Positions 1-9,084 of a stretch of DNA of 64,000 bases are shown piece by piece. Positions within the stretch are counted from its first letter, which is position 1; every line of letters starts with the position of its first letter. Position numbers and translations under genes: made by a program. The DNA is from Photorhabdus noenieputensis (GTDB lineage: Bacteria; Pseudomonadota; Gammaproteobacteria; Enterobacterales; Enterobacteriaceae). Location of the stretch: contig NZ_RCWC01000032.1 of the NCBI RefSeq assembly GCF_018448935.1, forward strand, positions 1-64,000, read 5' to 3'. The notes below the pieces were generated by a model. It was given only the letters and a program-made list of their open reading frames with translations, ran no database searches and was not told where the DNA came from.

Positions 1-839
1 GCGATATCGACCGTCCGATTGTGACGGGGTGTACCTATAACGGCCTCAACCGCCCGCCTCTTAATTTACCGCTGGAGAAAACCCGTACCACCTTTAAAAC
101 CCGGACTCTCGGAGGGCAGGGATTTAATGAACTGCGCTTTGAGGATAATAAAGGAAGAGAGGAAGTGTTTATTCATGCTCAGCGGGATATGAATAGCCAG
201 ATTCTCTGGGACAAAACCACGCAGATAGGCCATGACCAGCAAACAGAAGTGGCGCATAACCGCACGGCGATAATTAAAAACGATGATGATGAAGCCGTGC
301 AGGGCGGCCAGACGCTTGAAGTTGGTCAAAATCAAACGGTGACCATTAAAGGTCAGCAAGCCCTTTCCATTGGTAAAAGCCATCAATTAAACATCGCCGA
401 TAACCAGCAAATTACCGTGGGTAAACATATCACGGTGCACTCTGAAAGCGGGCAAATCATCATTGGGAACGCAGGCGGGCAGATAGTTATTGACCCGATG
501 GGCAATATCCGCATCGAAGGGGTCAGCATCACCATGACTGACCATATTACTGGCAAGAAATCCGCCGGTGCGCTGTTTGACTACTCCGCCCGCTATACCC
601 TGCTCAGTGAGCACAGCGATAAGCCGCTGGTGAATGTCCCCTACACCATCACCACCGGCGATGGTCAGGTCATCCCGGGTAAAACTGACGCACTGGGCAG
701 AACAGTGACGGTGCAGAGTGCGGCAGAAGAAAATCTGCAACTGCGTTCACCAGAAAACCCACCGAAACCGAAGCAAACCTTATATCAGGCCAGTGATAAC
801 ACACCGGTAGAGCATGTTATGGAATTTACGGAGGAATAA
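1..839 (+). CDS. vgrG: T6SS spike protein VgrG, C-terminal part (5' end outside window)
   Basis: The open frame runs in from base 3, before the window, so this is a 3' fragment of about 278 residues. It begins at the end of the gp5-like OB domain (DRPIVTG), followed by the GGQGFNELRFEDNKG motif and the repeated beta-helix of VgrG (IHAQRDMN, GQNQTVTIKG, HSESGQIIIGN). After the helix there is an extra module at about 190-245 (KPLVNVPYTI, then GKTDALG) resembling a transthyretin-like cargo-docking domain. VgrG trimers form the tip of the T6SS needle and carry effectors. The nuclease effector starts two bases after the stop, suggesting that this VgrG delivers it. Family call is firm; the role of the C-terminal module is inferred. 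Confidence 0.95.
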   Translation, partial: DIDRPIVTGCTYNGLNRPPLNLPLEKTRTTFKTRTLGGQGFNELRFEDNKGREEVFIHAQRDMNSQILWDKTTQIGHDQQTEVAHNRTAIIKNDDDEAVQGGQTLEVGQNQTVTIKGQQALSIGKSHQLNIADNQQITVGKHITVHSESGQIIIGNAGGQIVIDPMGNIRIEGVSITMTDHITGKKSAGALFDYSARYTLLSEHSDKPLVNVPYTITTGDGQVIPGKTDALGRTVTVQSAAEENLQLRSPENPPKPKQTLYQASDNTPVEHVMEFTEE

Positions 840-841
840 GT

Positions 842-2200
842 ATGGCAATATCCAACAACGGCAAGATGTGCCCGGCTGTCACATCAATCACCTGTACGAT
901 GGAAATAGGGGTCTTTCCCGCCGATGAAGATCCCTGTTATTTGGCGAGAAAAGCCGAATACGCTCTGCGTTTGCCGGCAATGATCGTCACCAAAATGGGC
1001 GCTATTCGCTTTCTTAATCAAGTCATTATGAGTGGGTTGATTAAGGTTGAGGAGCTTAAGCATGACTTTTTATGGCCCTATAAAGCGGAAGTGGTGTTTG
1101 CTATCCGGGGGAAGAAGGATGTTCCTTTGCCTATGCTGGCGACCAGTCTGGCCTCTAAACAGCTTTATGGCGATAACTTACCGCAATCCAGTAATCCGTT
1201 CGCCCGGCCTTCTGCCGACGACGCGGAGAAATTTGGTGTTGTTAGTATCCGTCGGCCCGATATTATTTTGGTTAAAGATGAGACTCTCCGTTGGCCGGGC
1301 AGAAATGCCACCTACTTCGATGGTTCTGTGCACCCTGATAATCTAAAGATGTTGATTGAGGTGAAATTTCCGGGGGATGAACTCACTAAAGGGCAACAAA
1401 CTGATTACATTCAGATTGCGACCGAAGACCGCTTTGGTGTGATGCGTATCGACGATAACCGCACAGAAGAGCAAAAACAGTATGATGAAGCGTGGCGAAA
1501 ACTTTATCAGCCCGGTTCCCAGCACTATAAAAATCCCATTCCACTGGCCCCGCTGCCGCCCGGTTCGCCGCCTGATGATGAAGCTTTACCCGCTCCTCCC
1601 GCAGAGGGTGTACCGGGGACTATTCCGCAACCTCTGACAAAAAATCCACCGCTTCTCAGCACTTCCCGCTGGTCGTTTTTACCCAGCTATGAAGACTGGG
1701 TTGTCCTCGGGCAGGAGGTGGCGGGTTTAGCCGATAATGGGTTGAATTATGTCCGCGACAGTACCCGGGAGCTTCTTGCCCAGTTTGGTTCATGGCTCAA
1801 TCAAACCGGCAAGTGGGTGTGTGAAGAAATTATTGACCCGATAAGCCATCAGGCCAGCTACGCATTTTCCTGGGTCAGTGAACAAACGGGAAAAATCGTG
1901 ACCTGGACGGAGAGTGAGATAAAAGCCCGGTGGCAGACTGTGCAACAGGGTTCAGATATCACCCTGGAAGAGCTAAAAAACATTAGCTGGATGCAAATAT
2001 TAAAAGAGGTGGGTGAAGGGATGCTGGAAATGGTGGTGATTATTGCCGGTGTTGCTGTTGTTATCCTGGTCACCCTTGCCGTCGCTGCCGCATTGATTGC
2101 ACTGGTGGAAATTTTAGCTGCCGCTGCCGCAGTTAGCGCCGCCGCGTTAGCCGCCGTCCTGGCAATATTGGCGAGTGTGACATTCGCCACCGCTTCATAA
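842..2200 (+). CDS. T6SS nuclease effector, VRR-NUC/PD-(D/E)xK type (TseV-like)
   Basis: This 452-residue protein lies between vgrG and two immunity-type genes. Residues about 130-190 carry a PD-(D/E)xK signature: D140 in RRPDIILVKD, then E173 and K175 in LIEVKFPGDE, and Q185 in QQTDY. This matches VRR-NUC nucleases such as the TseV T6SS effectors, which cut DNA in target bacteria. A Pro-rich linker (about 232-262) is followed by a helical region and a long hydrophobic Ala/Val/Leu stretch (about 395-450) that may help it cross or insert in a membrane. It starts 2 bp after vgrG with AGGAATAAGT upstream. Known: TseV3-type effectors pair with DUF3396 immunity proteins, as here. Inferred: antibacterial activity. 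Confidence 0.85.
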   Translation: MAISNNGKMCPAVTSITCTMEIGVFPADEDPCYLARKAEYALRLPAMIVTKMGAIRFLNQVIMSGLIKVEELKHDFLWPYKAEVVFAIRGKKDVPLPMLATSLASKQLYGDNLPQSSNPFARPSADDAEKFGVVSIRRPDIILVKDETLRWPGRNATYFDGSVHPDNLKMLIEVKFPGDELTKGQQTDYIQIATEDRFGVMRIDDNRTEEQKQYDEAWRKLYQPGSQHYKNPIPLAPLPPGSPPDDEALPAPPAEGVPGTIPQPLTKNPPLLSTSRWSFLPSYEDWVVLGQEVAGLADNGLNYVRDSTRELLAQFGSWLNQTGKWVCEEIIDPISHQASYAFSWVSEQTGKIVTWTESEIKARWQTVQQGSDITLEELKNISWMQILKEVGEGMLEMVVIIAGVAVVILVTLAVAAALIALVEILAAAAAVSAAALAAVLAILASVTFATAS

Positions 2201-2216
2201 TTAACGGAGAGAAAAT

Positions 2217-3362
2217 ATGGAAACTGTAGATTACTTTGCCCAATTGAAATCACAACTGACTGCGTTTACCTTCCTCAATGGCGATGGGCTGACCGTTTCC
2301 CGTCTTGGGATTTCTATCACTCTGTTTTTTAAACAGGGCTACACTCAGGAAAAAAAGCAACGCATTCTGGCCTGCTACCGCCGTTTTCGGGAGGAATTCG
2401 GTACTCACCTGCGTTTTCACCGTCATGAGCTGAAAGGGTTAAGAAAATATTCCCCGGAAAATATTGCTAAAGTTGAGGAGGGTATTCTTAATCAGAAAAA
2501 AAACCAGCTTTCTAGCTGGGATGTTAGTGACGCTAGAAATCTTTATGAAGCTCCACGCTATCTGATGCATTATCTGGATTCCCGAGAAATTGATGGTGAC
2601 GATGATAGCTCCTACCTGAGTCTGGTACTGCCCTGGGATTATCTGAAAGAGCAAGAGGGTATGACCCGGTTTATAGACTGGCTGGATTTTTTGTGTGAAC
2701 AGCTTGAACCGGACAGTGGTGACTGTGGTTACTGTCTGGTCCTGCCCAAAGATTACTATGACTATTTTCCTTTAGAGTACCAATTGGCGCAACGTTACCC
2801 TTCCCTGCAAGTGAACTCCGCAGTGCACACAGCTAAATTACAGTATGAACACTCTATCCGTGGCATTAACTGGATCACCCTGCTATCCAAACGCTTTGTA
2901 AACCGACTGGGTGGGGAATTCTGGATACGTCAGGTGCTGCGCCCCTACCGGGATGTGGTGATTAGTTCTTATTCCAATGGTCTGATTATCCGGGCCGGTC
3001 AATACCCGAACTTAACGCCACTGCCGGGCAGTGTCCCGGAGAGTTATTTTGCTATTAACCAACTGATACGTCCGATACGGGTCATTCCCCGTGAAGGCCA
3101 TTCCCTGCACTTCTATGGTGAAGGGCATTTTAATTCAACTTCCACCTTGGCTTGGTATGCCCGTTATGACCGTGGACCGCTACAAGTGACCCCTTTGAAA
3201 GGTGACCATCCGGCACTGGTCAGCGGGATCTGGCAAACCGATAGCCTGCCGGGCCAGCAGTACTTCTTTGCTCAGGGGGCGATGTCTTTTGATGTTGAAG
3301 GTGCAGAGACGGGCACAACCCTCTGGCATCTGGTACGGGAAGCGGCAAGTATGTGGGAATAA
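2217..3362 (+). CDS. DUF3396 T6SS immunity protein, copy 1
   Basis: A 381-residue cytosolic protein of the DUF3396 (type VI immunity) family with no signal peptide. It follows the VRR-NUC effector by 16 bp, with GGAG seven bases before the ATG. Recognisable stretches include AQLKSQLTAFTFLNGDG near the start, YEAPRYLMHYLDS and PRYLM/LVLPWDYL in the middle, and RPYRDVVISSY near residue 245. The next gene is almost the same over its whole length. It is expected to bind and block the adjacent nuclease in sister cells; that pairing is inferred from position and from characterised TseV/TsiV pairs. Confidence 0.85.
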   Translation: METVDYFAQLKSQLTAFTFLNGDGLTVSRLGISITLFFKQGYTQEKKQRILACYRRFREEFGTHLRFHRHELKGLRKYSPENIAKVEEGILNQKKNQLSSWDVSDARNLYEAPRYLMHYLDSREIDGDDDSSYLSLVLPWDYLKEQEGMTRFIDWLDFLCEQLEPDSGDCGYCLVLPKDYYDYFPLEYQLAQRYPSLQVNSAVHTAKLQYEHSIRGINWITLLSKRFVNRLGGEFWIRQVLRPYRDVVISSYSNGLIIRAGQYPNLTPLPGSVPESYFAINQLIRPIRVIPREGHSLHFYGEGHFNSTSTLAWYARYDRGPLQVTPLKGDHPALVSGIWQTDSLPGQQYFFAQGAMSFDVEGAETGTTLWHLVREAASMWE

Positions 3363-3399
3363 CAGATTATCCACCGACTCATCACTCACGGAGAATATG

Positions 3400-4545
3400 A
3401 TGGAAACTTTAGACAACTTTGCCCAGTTGAAATCACAACTGACCGCATTTACCTTCCTCAATGGCGATGGACTGACTGTTTCTCGTCTGGGTCTCTCGAT
3501 TACCCTGTTTTTTAAACAGGGTTACACCCTAGAGAAAAAGCAACGCATTCTGGCTTGTTACCGGCGTTTTCGGGAGGAGTTTGGTACTCAACTGCGTTTT
3601 CATACTCATGAATTAAAGGGGTTAAAAAAATATTCACCGGAAAATATTGCCAAAGTCGAAGAAGGAATCCTAAATCAGAAAAAAAATCAGCCCTCTAGTT
3701 GGGATGTTAGTGACGCTAGAAATCTCTATGAAGCCCCTCGCTATCTGATGCATTACCTGGATTCCGATGAAGCTGATGGTGACGACAGTAGCTCTTACTT
3801 GAGTCTGGTATTGCCCTGGGATTATCTGAAAGAACAAGAGGGCATGAGCCGGTTTATGGCCTGGCTGGACTTTCTGTGTGAACAACTCGAACCGGACAGT
3901 GGGGACTGTGGTTACTGTCTGGTGCTGCCCAGAGATTACCATGACTACTTTCCCTTAGAGTACCAGCTAGCGCAACGTTACCCTTCATTGCAGGTTAATT
4001 CTGCTGTTCATACAGCCAAATTACAGTATGGACATTCCATCCGTGGCATTAATTGGATCACCCTGCTGTCCAAACGATTTGTAAACCGACTGGGTGGGGA
4101 ATATTGGATACGTCATGTGCTGCGTCCCTACCGGGATGTGGTGATTAGTTCTTATTCCGATGGCCTGATTATCCGGGCCGGTCAATACCCGGACTTAACG
4201 CCACTACCGGGCAGTGTCCCGGAGAGTTATTTTGCTATTAACCAACTGATACGCCCAATACGGGTGACACCTCGTGAAGGCCATTCATTGCACTTCTATG
4301 GTGAAGGGCATTTTAATTCAACTTCCACCCTGGCCTGGTATGCCCGTTATGACCGGGGACCGCTACAAGTGACCCCTTTGAGAGGTGATCATCCGGCACT
4401 GGTCAGCGGGATCTGGCAAACCGATAGCCTGCCTGACAAACAGTACTTCTTTGCTCAGGGGGCGATGGCTTTTGATGTTGAAGGTGCAGAGAAGGGCACA
4501 ACCCTCTGGCATTTAATACGGGAAACGGAAAATACAACGGAGTAA
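3400..4545 (+). CDS. DUF3396 T6SS immunity protein, copy 2 (tandem duplicate)
   Basis: A second DUF3396 protein, nearly identical to the preceding one, with scattered substitutions (for example DYYDYF to DYHDYF). An open frame extends up to 3202 inside copy 1, but the true start is at 3397 or 3400: ATGATG follows GGAG (3390-3393), and 3400 reproduces the start (METxD) and SD spacing of copy 1. The duplication is at both DNA and protein level and looks recent. It may be a dosage increase, or an immunity variant kept against a related effector. It lies between copy 1 (37 bp) and a PAAR gene (3 bp). Confidence 0.87.
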   Translation: METLDNFAQLKSQLTAFTFLNGDGLTVSRLGLSITLFFKQGYTLEKKQRILACYRRFREEFGTQLRFHTHELKGLKKYSPENIAKVEEGILNQKKNQPSSWDVSDARNLYEAPRYLMHYLDSDEADGDDSSSYLSLVLPWDYLKEQEGMSRFMAWLDFLCEQLEPDSGDCGYCLVLPRDYHDYFPLEYQLAQRYPSLQVNSAVHTAKLQYGHSIRGINWITLLSKRFVNRLGGEYWIRHVLRPYRDVVISSYSDGLIIRAGQYPDLTPLPGSVPESYFAINQLIRPIRVTPREGHSLHFYGEGHFNSTSTLAWYARYDRGPLQVTPLRGDHPALVSGIWQTDSLPDKQYFFAQGAMAFDVEGAEKGTTLWHLIRETENTTE

Positions 4546-4548
4546 ATA

Positions 4549-4821
4549 ATGCGTAGTGTAGTGGAAGGGAAAAAAATTATCCTTAAAGGTGATACCACAA
4601 CAACCGGAGGCGAGGTTTTAAAGGGTTCCGATTTGGTAAATCAACAACTATCGGTTGCCTGTAAAGGTGACCCGGTGTTTTGTCCCGCCTGTAAACAAAC
4701 CGGCGCTGTTGCGGAAGGTTCTAACTTGTTCAATATACAAGGAATACCTGTCGCGCTGGAGGGGCACCTTGTTAATTGTGGTTGCCCGACCGGCGATTGT
4801 CGATTAAAGGTACGGTCATAA
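4549..4821 (+). CDS. PAAR-like spike-tip protein
   Basis: A 90-residue protein with the layout of PAAR-type tips: G-D-T-T-T-x-G-G near residue 14, SVACKGDPVFCPAC in the middle and GHLVNCGCPTGDCRL at the end. The Cys/His pattern is typical of the metal site at the PAAR apex. The start lies 3 bp after the second immunity gene, so vgrG, effector, immunity genes and PAAR probably form one transcript. The protein would sharpen the VgrG tip and may help load the effector. It carries no toxin extension of its own. Confidence 0.85.
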   Translation: MRSVVEGKKIILKGDTTTTGGEVLKGSDLVNQQLSVACKGDPVFCPACKQTGAVAEGSNLFNIQGIPVALEGHLVNCGCPTGDCRLKVRS

Positions 4822-5479
4822 CTATCAAATGCTAAAGCCTTTAATTCAAATACCCATAAAACCAGAGCAGGTTTTAAACTGTGATTAAAAGTTGTTTTTT
4901 TAACGTATGATTTTAATCGGTATCTGGTTTTAATCTTTTTTTATCTTTTGGATATTAGTTTTTTGCTAAATTTAAACATCATGATATATCGTAGTTTTAC
5001 GTTTAAATGAGCATTAATCATATCCGATTTATTTTGACTGACACTGTTTTACCGACATGGTTTTACCAATGTTGTTTTACTAATATTGTTTTACTGGCAA
5101 TTCTGCGAGCTTTTATAAATTATCACCTTTTGTTTTTTCGTGGTTAGCTTGGTCTCTTTTCCCGCTTTTAAAACCACACTGATAGATAAAAAAGGGGTTT
5201 TTAACAATCGCCCCGTAAATCCTGACCTAATGCGAGGGTTTACGGCGGTTTTTGCCAATCCCTATTTTTCTGGCTTGCGCCACGCCAGTACTCAGAGCAT
5301 AAAGGCGGCTCACAAATTCATAGTTAACAAACAATCCTTTCCCTCCATCGACTTAGTCATCCGACAACTCGCTAAATTTGTTAGCTTTCTTGCAGATTTA
5401 GTTGATTAATTTGCACAACCTGCCTTTCCTGCACATCATATAAATTATTTCATTAACCATTATCCATTAACGAAAACTT
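4822..5479. other. Gene-poor AT-rich stretch before uhpA
   Basis: This 658-base gap separates the T6SS island from uhpA. It holds a four-copy 14-bp tandem repeat (5046-5101) and an open frame of 89 codons at 5140-5409 whose product I do not recognise and which lacks a convincing ribosome site. The rest is T-rich with no RNA gene visible. The uhp promoter probably lies between 5410 and 5479. Confidence 0.5.
5046..5101 (+). repeat. Four tandem 14-bp repeats with a GTTTTAC core
   Basis: The heptamer GTTTTAC occurs at 5046, 5060, 5074 and 5088, an exact 14-bp period. The seven bases following each copy vary (cgacatg, caatgtt, taatatt, tggcaat). The regular spacing of about 1.3 helical turns suggests an array of protein sites or a degenerate minisatellite. 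It lies about 380 bp upstream of uhpA. Confidence 0.6.
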
Positions 5480-6112
5480 ATGATTAGAGTTGCACTTATT
5501 GACGACCACGTCGTTGTCCGTTCCGGCTTTGCCCAACTACTCGCGCTTGAAAAGGATCTTGAAATCGCCGGGCAATACGCCAATGCCAAAGAAGCTTGGT
5601 TGGGTTTACTCAGAAACCCGATTGACGTTGCTGTGATGGATATCGATATGCCCGATGAAAGCGGTTTACACCTGCTCACCCGGTTACGGCAAAAACGGCC
5701 TGATTTTCGTACCATTATTCTCAGTATTTATGACACCACGGCATTTGTACAAAGCGCGCTGGATGCCGGTGCCTGCGGCTATCTCACCAAACGATGCGGC
5801 CCGGAAGAATTAGTACAAGCAGTACGTTCCGTACATCAAGGCGGTTGCTACTTGTGCGCCGATGCACTAAAAGCACTGCGTCAGACACCACAAGAGATTA
5901 AAGCACTGCAAGTTCTGACGCCCAGAGAACGAGAAATATTTTCTCTACTTATCAATGGCATCAATGTTAAAACTATCGCAGAACAACTCAACCTCAGTCA
6001 TAAAACAGTTCATGTTCATCGTGCCAATATTCTTAGCAAACTCCAGTGCGATAGCACTATTGATCTGGTTCATTACGCTCTGCAACACCAGATTCTAACG
6101 GGGAACTTATGA
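5480..6112 (+). CDS. uhpA: Response regulator UhpA (NarL/LuxR family)
   Basis: This 210-residue regulator has an N-terminal receiver domain with acidic residues D8/D9, phosphoacceptor D54 in AVMDIDMPDESG and K109-type Lys in YLTKRCG. A C-terminal LuxR-type HTH follows (LTPREREIFSLL, then VKTIAEQLNLSHKTVHVHRANILSKL). It matches UhpA, which activates sugar-phosphate uptake genes when phosphorylated by UhpB. Its stop overlaps the uhpB start (ATGA), so the two are translationally coupled. In E. coli UhpA controls uhpT; here the likely target is the operon running into afuABC, which is inferred. Confidence 0.93.
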   Translation: MIRVALIDDHVVVRSGFAQLLALEKDLEIAGQYANAKEAWLGLLRNPIDVAVMDIDMPDESGLHLLTRLRQKRPDFRTIILSIYDTTAFVQSALDAGACGYLTKRCGPEELVQAVRSVHQGGCYLCADALKALRQTPQEIKALQVLTPREREIFSLLINGINVKTIAEQLNLSHKTVHVHRANILSKLQCDSTIDLVHYALQHQILTGNL

Positions 6113-7653
6113 ACAGAGGATCACGATTTGGCCTGATATCACTTTTTCTGCTGTTTTTCTATTCACTGAGTTGGCTTGCTCTGTGGACTATCAGCTTCTA
6201 CCTGAATGATAACGGGCAACAAGCGGCACTGCTTTTGCCACAAGGGTTGCGGCTGGCACTGTTTATCCTACTGGGGCGTCGTTACTTACCCACCTTATTA
6301 GCCACTGAGATTATTATTTTGCTATGGCTCGGCAGTGAACAACTTATTACTCACAATATCATTCTGTTATCCCCCTTTCTCAGCCTAATACCTGTCCTTA
6401 CAGTGCAGCAATTCTGGGAGCGCTATACTCTGTATTGGCAGCGGCTCTCGATTCTGCTAGTCGGCGTAGCCGCCAATAGTGTGTTACAGGCCGTTTGTCT
6501 GGGGTTTACGCTGACTGTCGGTGCCAGCCATCTGTTTCTCACCTCGATAACCGGTGGCGTTTTGCTGTCACCTTTTGTTTATCTGATCCATGAATATCTG
6601 CGTCAGCAACATTTAAGAAATATGCTGCAACCGAGTGATCCTGATCCGCAGTTACGCCCTTCCTTGTTGATGTGGTGCTGTCTATTCTGCTTGCTCGGGT
6701 TAAGCGCCCAGATCTTTATGTCACCAGAAATTGAGAATCTTTTAATCATTCTCATATTTATTCCCAATGTCTTTATGGCCTACCGTTACGGTTGGCAAGG
6801 TGGCGTACTGGCGGCTCTGTTAGGCAGTCTCATGATTACATCAGCTCGGCAATTCAGTGGTACTTTTAACGACTTAAGCGAACTGGAAATGTTCCTGACC
6901 ATTCAGTCCTTATTAGGCATGGGCTTAGGGATAGCAATCAGCCGTCAGCAACAGCTCGCTGAAAATTTGCAACGTTACCGTGAATTGCTAGAACGGGAGT
7001 TAACCGCCCGCCGTATCCTGATGAAGAAACTGATTCACACAGAAGAAAACGTTTGTAAAAGCATTGCCCGCGAGTTACATGATGAAATTGGTCAGAATAT
7101 TACCGCCATTCAAATTCAGGCAACGCTGATAAAACGTACCGCCGCTACCCCGGCAACAGAGATGATCGCAGGGCAGATCAATCATCTTGCCCAACAGATT
7201 CATCAATCCACACGTCAATTATTACGCCAATTGCGCCCACCGGTTTTAGAAGAGATGTCTTTAGAAAAAGCACTTCACCATTTGATCCATGAACTTGCAT
7301 TTAAAGAACAAAATATCGATTGCCAGTTGGATTACCAGCTTCCTCAAAATCCAACGGATGAAACGGTGGTTTTTACCCTTTACCGCTTGGTTCAAGAGTT
7401 ACTGAACAATATCAGCAAGCATGCTCAAGCGACTCGAATCGCTATCATCCTGCGGCAATACCGGGATGTGATCGAACTCAGAATTAGTGATAACGGCATC
7501 GGCATTGCAGAAGACAAAATAAAAGGCGGATTTGGCCTCCAGGGTATTGAAGAACGTATCCGTGCATTAGGGGGAGATTGGCAATTAAGTAATGATAACG
7601 GCACACGCATAACTGTTAACTTGCCCACAAATTCTGATGAAAATCAGGCATAA
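6109..7653 (+). CDS. uhpB: Sensor histidine kinase UhpB
   Basis: A 514-residue inner-membrane kinase. About eight hydrophobic segments in the first 280 residues form a MASE1-type sensor region. A HisKA_3 dimerisation domain follows, with the phosphorylated His near 324 (IARELHDEIGQN), then an HATPase domain with N box (LVQELLNNISKHA) and G boxes (ISDNGIGI, GGFGLQGIEERI). In the Uhp system UhpB relays the signal from UhpC to UhpA. The gene overlaps uhpA by 4 bp. Length and domain order are those of intact UhpB. Confidence 0.93.
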   Translation: MNRGSRFGLISLFLLFFYSLSWLALWTISFYLNDNGQQAALLLPQGLRLALFILLGRRYLPTLLATEIIILLWLGSEQLITHNIILLSPFLSLIPVLTVQQFWERYTLYWQRLSILLVGVAANSVLQAVCLGFTLTVGASHLFLTSITGGVLLSPFVYLIHEYLRQQHLRNMLQPSDPDPQLRPSLLMWCCLFCLLGLSAQIFMSPEIENLLIILIFIPNVFMAYRYGWQGGVLAALLGSLMITSARQFSGTFNDLSELEMFLTIQSLLGMGLGIAISRQQQLAENLQRYRELLERELTARRILMKKLIHTEENVCKSIARELHDEIGQNITAIQIQATLIKRTAATPATEMIAGQINHLAQQIHQSTRQLLRQLRPPVLEEMSLEKALHHLIHELAFKEQNIDCQLDYQLPQNPTDETVVFTLYRLVQELLNNISKHAQATRIAIILRQYRDVIELRISDNGIGIAEDKIKGGFGLQGIEERIRALGGDWQLSNDNGTRITVNLPTNSDENQA

Positions 7654-7741
7654 ATAAGAATTATTCCTATTTTCCTAAAACCTTACCCCATCCATTTTCA
7701 TTAATTTTTCTTTACATTTTCTTTTCATGGAGGAGTCTCGT

Positions 7742-9067
7742 ATGCAAGCCACCAGCCAGGAACAGATTTCACAACACTATCGCCGCTGGCGTGGTCGTCT
7801 GCTAATTTCCATGATCATTGGCTATGCCGCATTTTATCTGACGCGAAAAAGCTTTAACTTTGTCATGCCCGTTATGCAATCGGAATTAGGACTGGATAAA
7901 GGGCATATCGGCTGGATAACCAGTCTGTTCTATCTGGCTTACGGCAGCTCAAAATTTATTTCCGGCGTATTTCATGATCGCACCGGTTATCGCTGGTTTA
8001 TGGGTGCCGGATTAGTGATGACAGGTGTGTTAAACATTATCTTTGCTTTCTGCTCATCATTTTCCGCACTGCTGATCATCTGGACACTAAACGGCTTCTT
8101 TCAGGGATGGGGCTGGCCGCCCTGCGCCAGATTGCTGACACACTGGTATTCCCGCAATGAGCGCGGCTTCTGGTGGGGATGCTGGAATACCTCCATTAAT
8201 ATTGTCGGTATTACCGTCCCGATGTTATCCGCTTTTCTGGCGACAACTTACGGCTGGCAAACAGCGCTGATGATGCCGGGAATTATCGGCATTTTATTAG
8301 GTATCTGGCTCTGCCATCAGTTATGCGACATACCACAACAACAAGGTTTGCCCAGTGTAGGACAGTGGCGGCAGGATTTACTGGAGCTTCGACACGAACA
8401 ACTATCGCCCCCCATGCCGATGATGCAGATACTGCGGGATACGATCTTAACTAACAGAACTATCTGGTTGCTAGGATTCTCCTACATTCTGGTCTATCTC
8501 ATCAGAATGGCGATTAACGATTGGGGAAACCTATGGTTGTCGGAAACACATGGTGTCAATCTGCTCAGTGCCAATGCGACGCTCTCACTGTTTGAACTCG
8601 GTGGTTTAACCGGTGCACTGTTTTCTGGTTGGGGATCTGATTTACTGTTCCGCGGCCAACGCGCCCCAATGATTCTCCTGTTTGCTCTTGGACTATTCGT
8701 AGCTGTCACCGCATTGTGGCTGACTCCCATTCATCACTACGCGCTGTTGGCAGTCTGTTTTTTTAGTATCGGTTTTTTTGTATTTGGCCCGCAAATGCTG
8801 ATTGGGCTGGCCGCTACAGAATATTGCCATAAACAAGCCGCCGGTACCGTCACGGGTTATCTGGGTTTGTACGCCTACCTGGGCGCGGCAATCGCAGGCT
8901 GGCCGCTAAGTCAGGTGGTTGCCCACTATGGCTGGTCAGGGATGTTTGCCCTGCTCACCGCCGCAGCCGCCATGATGGGTTTGCTGTTAATGCCACTGTT
9001 AATGGCAGACGTTGGTAAAAGGGAACATGGAGTAGCCTCGCTACTTTCTAATAATAAGCAGTTTTGA
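7742..9067 (+). CDS. uhpC: Hexose-phosphate sensor UhpC (MFS, OPA family)
   Basis: A polytopic MFS protein of about 441 residues in the organophosphate:phosphate antiporter family, with the typical RRWRGRLL start, YAAFYLTRKSFNF in TM1 and GFFQGWGWPPCARLL near TM4. UhpC is a transporter turned receptor that senses external glucose-6-phosphate and signals to UhpB. I chose ATG 7742, which follows GGAGGAG at seven bases; an in-frame ATG at 7727 lies upstream of that site. Only 17 bp separate it from afuA. No uhpT transporter is present; an ABC importer follows instead. Confidence 0.92.
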   Translation: MQATSQEQISQHYRRWRGRLLISMIIGYAAFYLTRKSFNFVMPVMQSELGLDKGHIGWITSLFYLAYGSSKFISGVFHDRTGYRWFMGAGLVMTGVLNIIFAFCSSFSALLIIWTLNGFFQGWGWPPCARLLTHWYSRNERGFWWGCWNTSINIVGITVPMLSAFLATTYGWQTALMMPGIIGILLGIWLCHQLCDIPQQQGLPSVGQWRQDLLELRHEQLSPPMPMMQILRDTILTNRTIWLLGFSYILVYLIRMAINDWGNLWLSETHGVNLLSANATLSLFELGGLTGALFSGWGSDLLFRGQRAPMILLFALGLFVAVTALWLTPIHHYALLAVCFFSIGFFVFGPQMLIGLAATEYCHKQAAGTVTGYLGLYAYLGAAIAGWPLSQVVAHYGWSGMFALLTAAAAMMGLLLMPLLMADVGKREHGVASLLSNNKQF

Positions 9068-9084
9068 ATACTAAGGATAAGACA

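Noticed and set aside
1858-2253. 131-codon - strand frame opposite the nuclease effector
   Set aside because: Antisense to the hydrophobic Ala-rich tail; composition reflects that coding strand only.
3202-3399. N-terminal extension of the second DUF3396 gene into the first
   Set aside because: The ATG at 3397/3400 has the same SD and protein start as copy 1; the extension is out-of-frame shadow of copy 1.
5140-5409. 89-codon open frame between PAAR and uhpA
   Set aside because: No recognisable family and no convincing ribosome site; kept only as a note in the gap entry.
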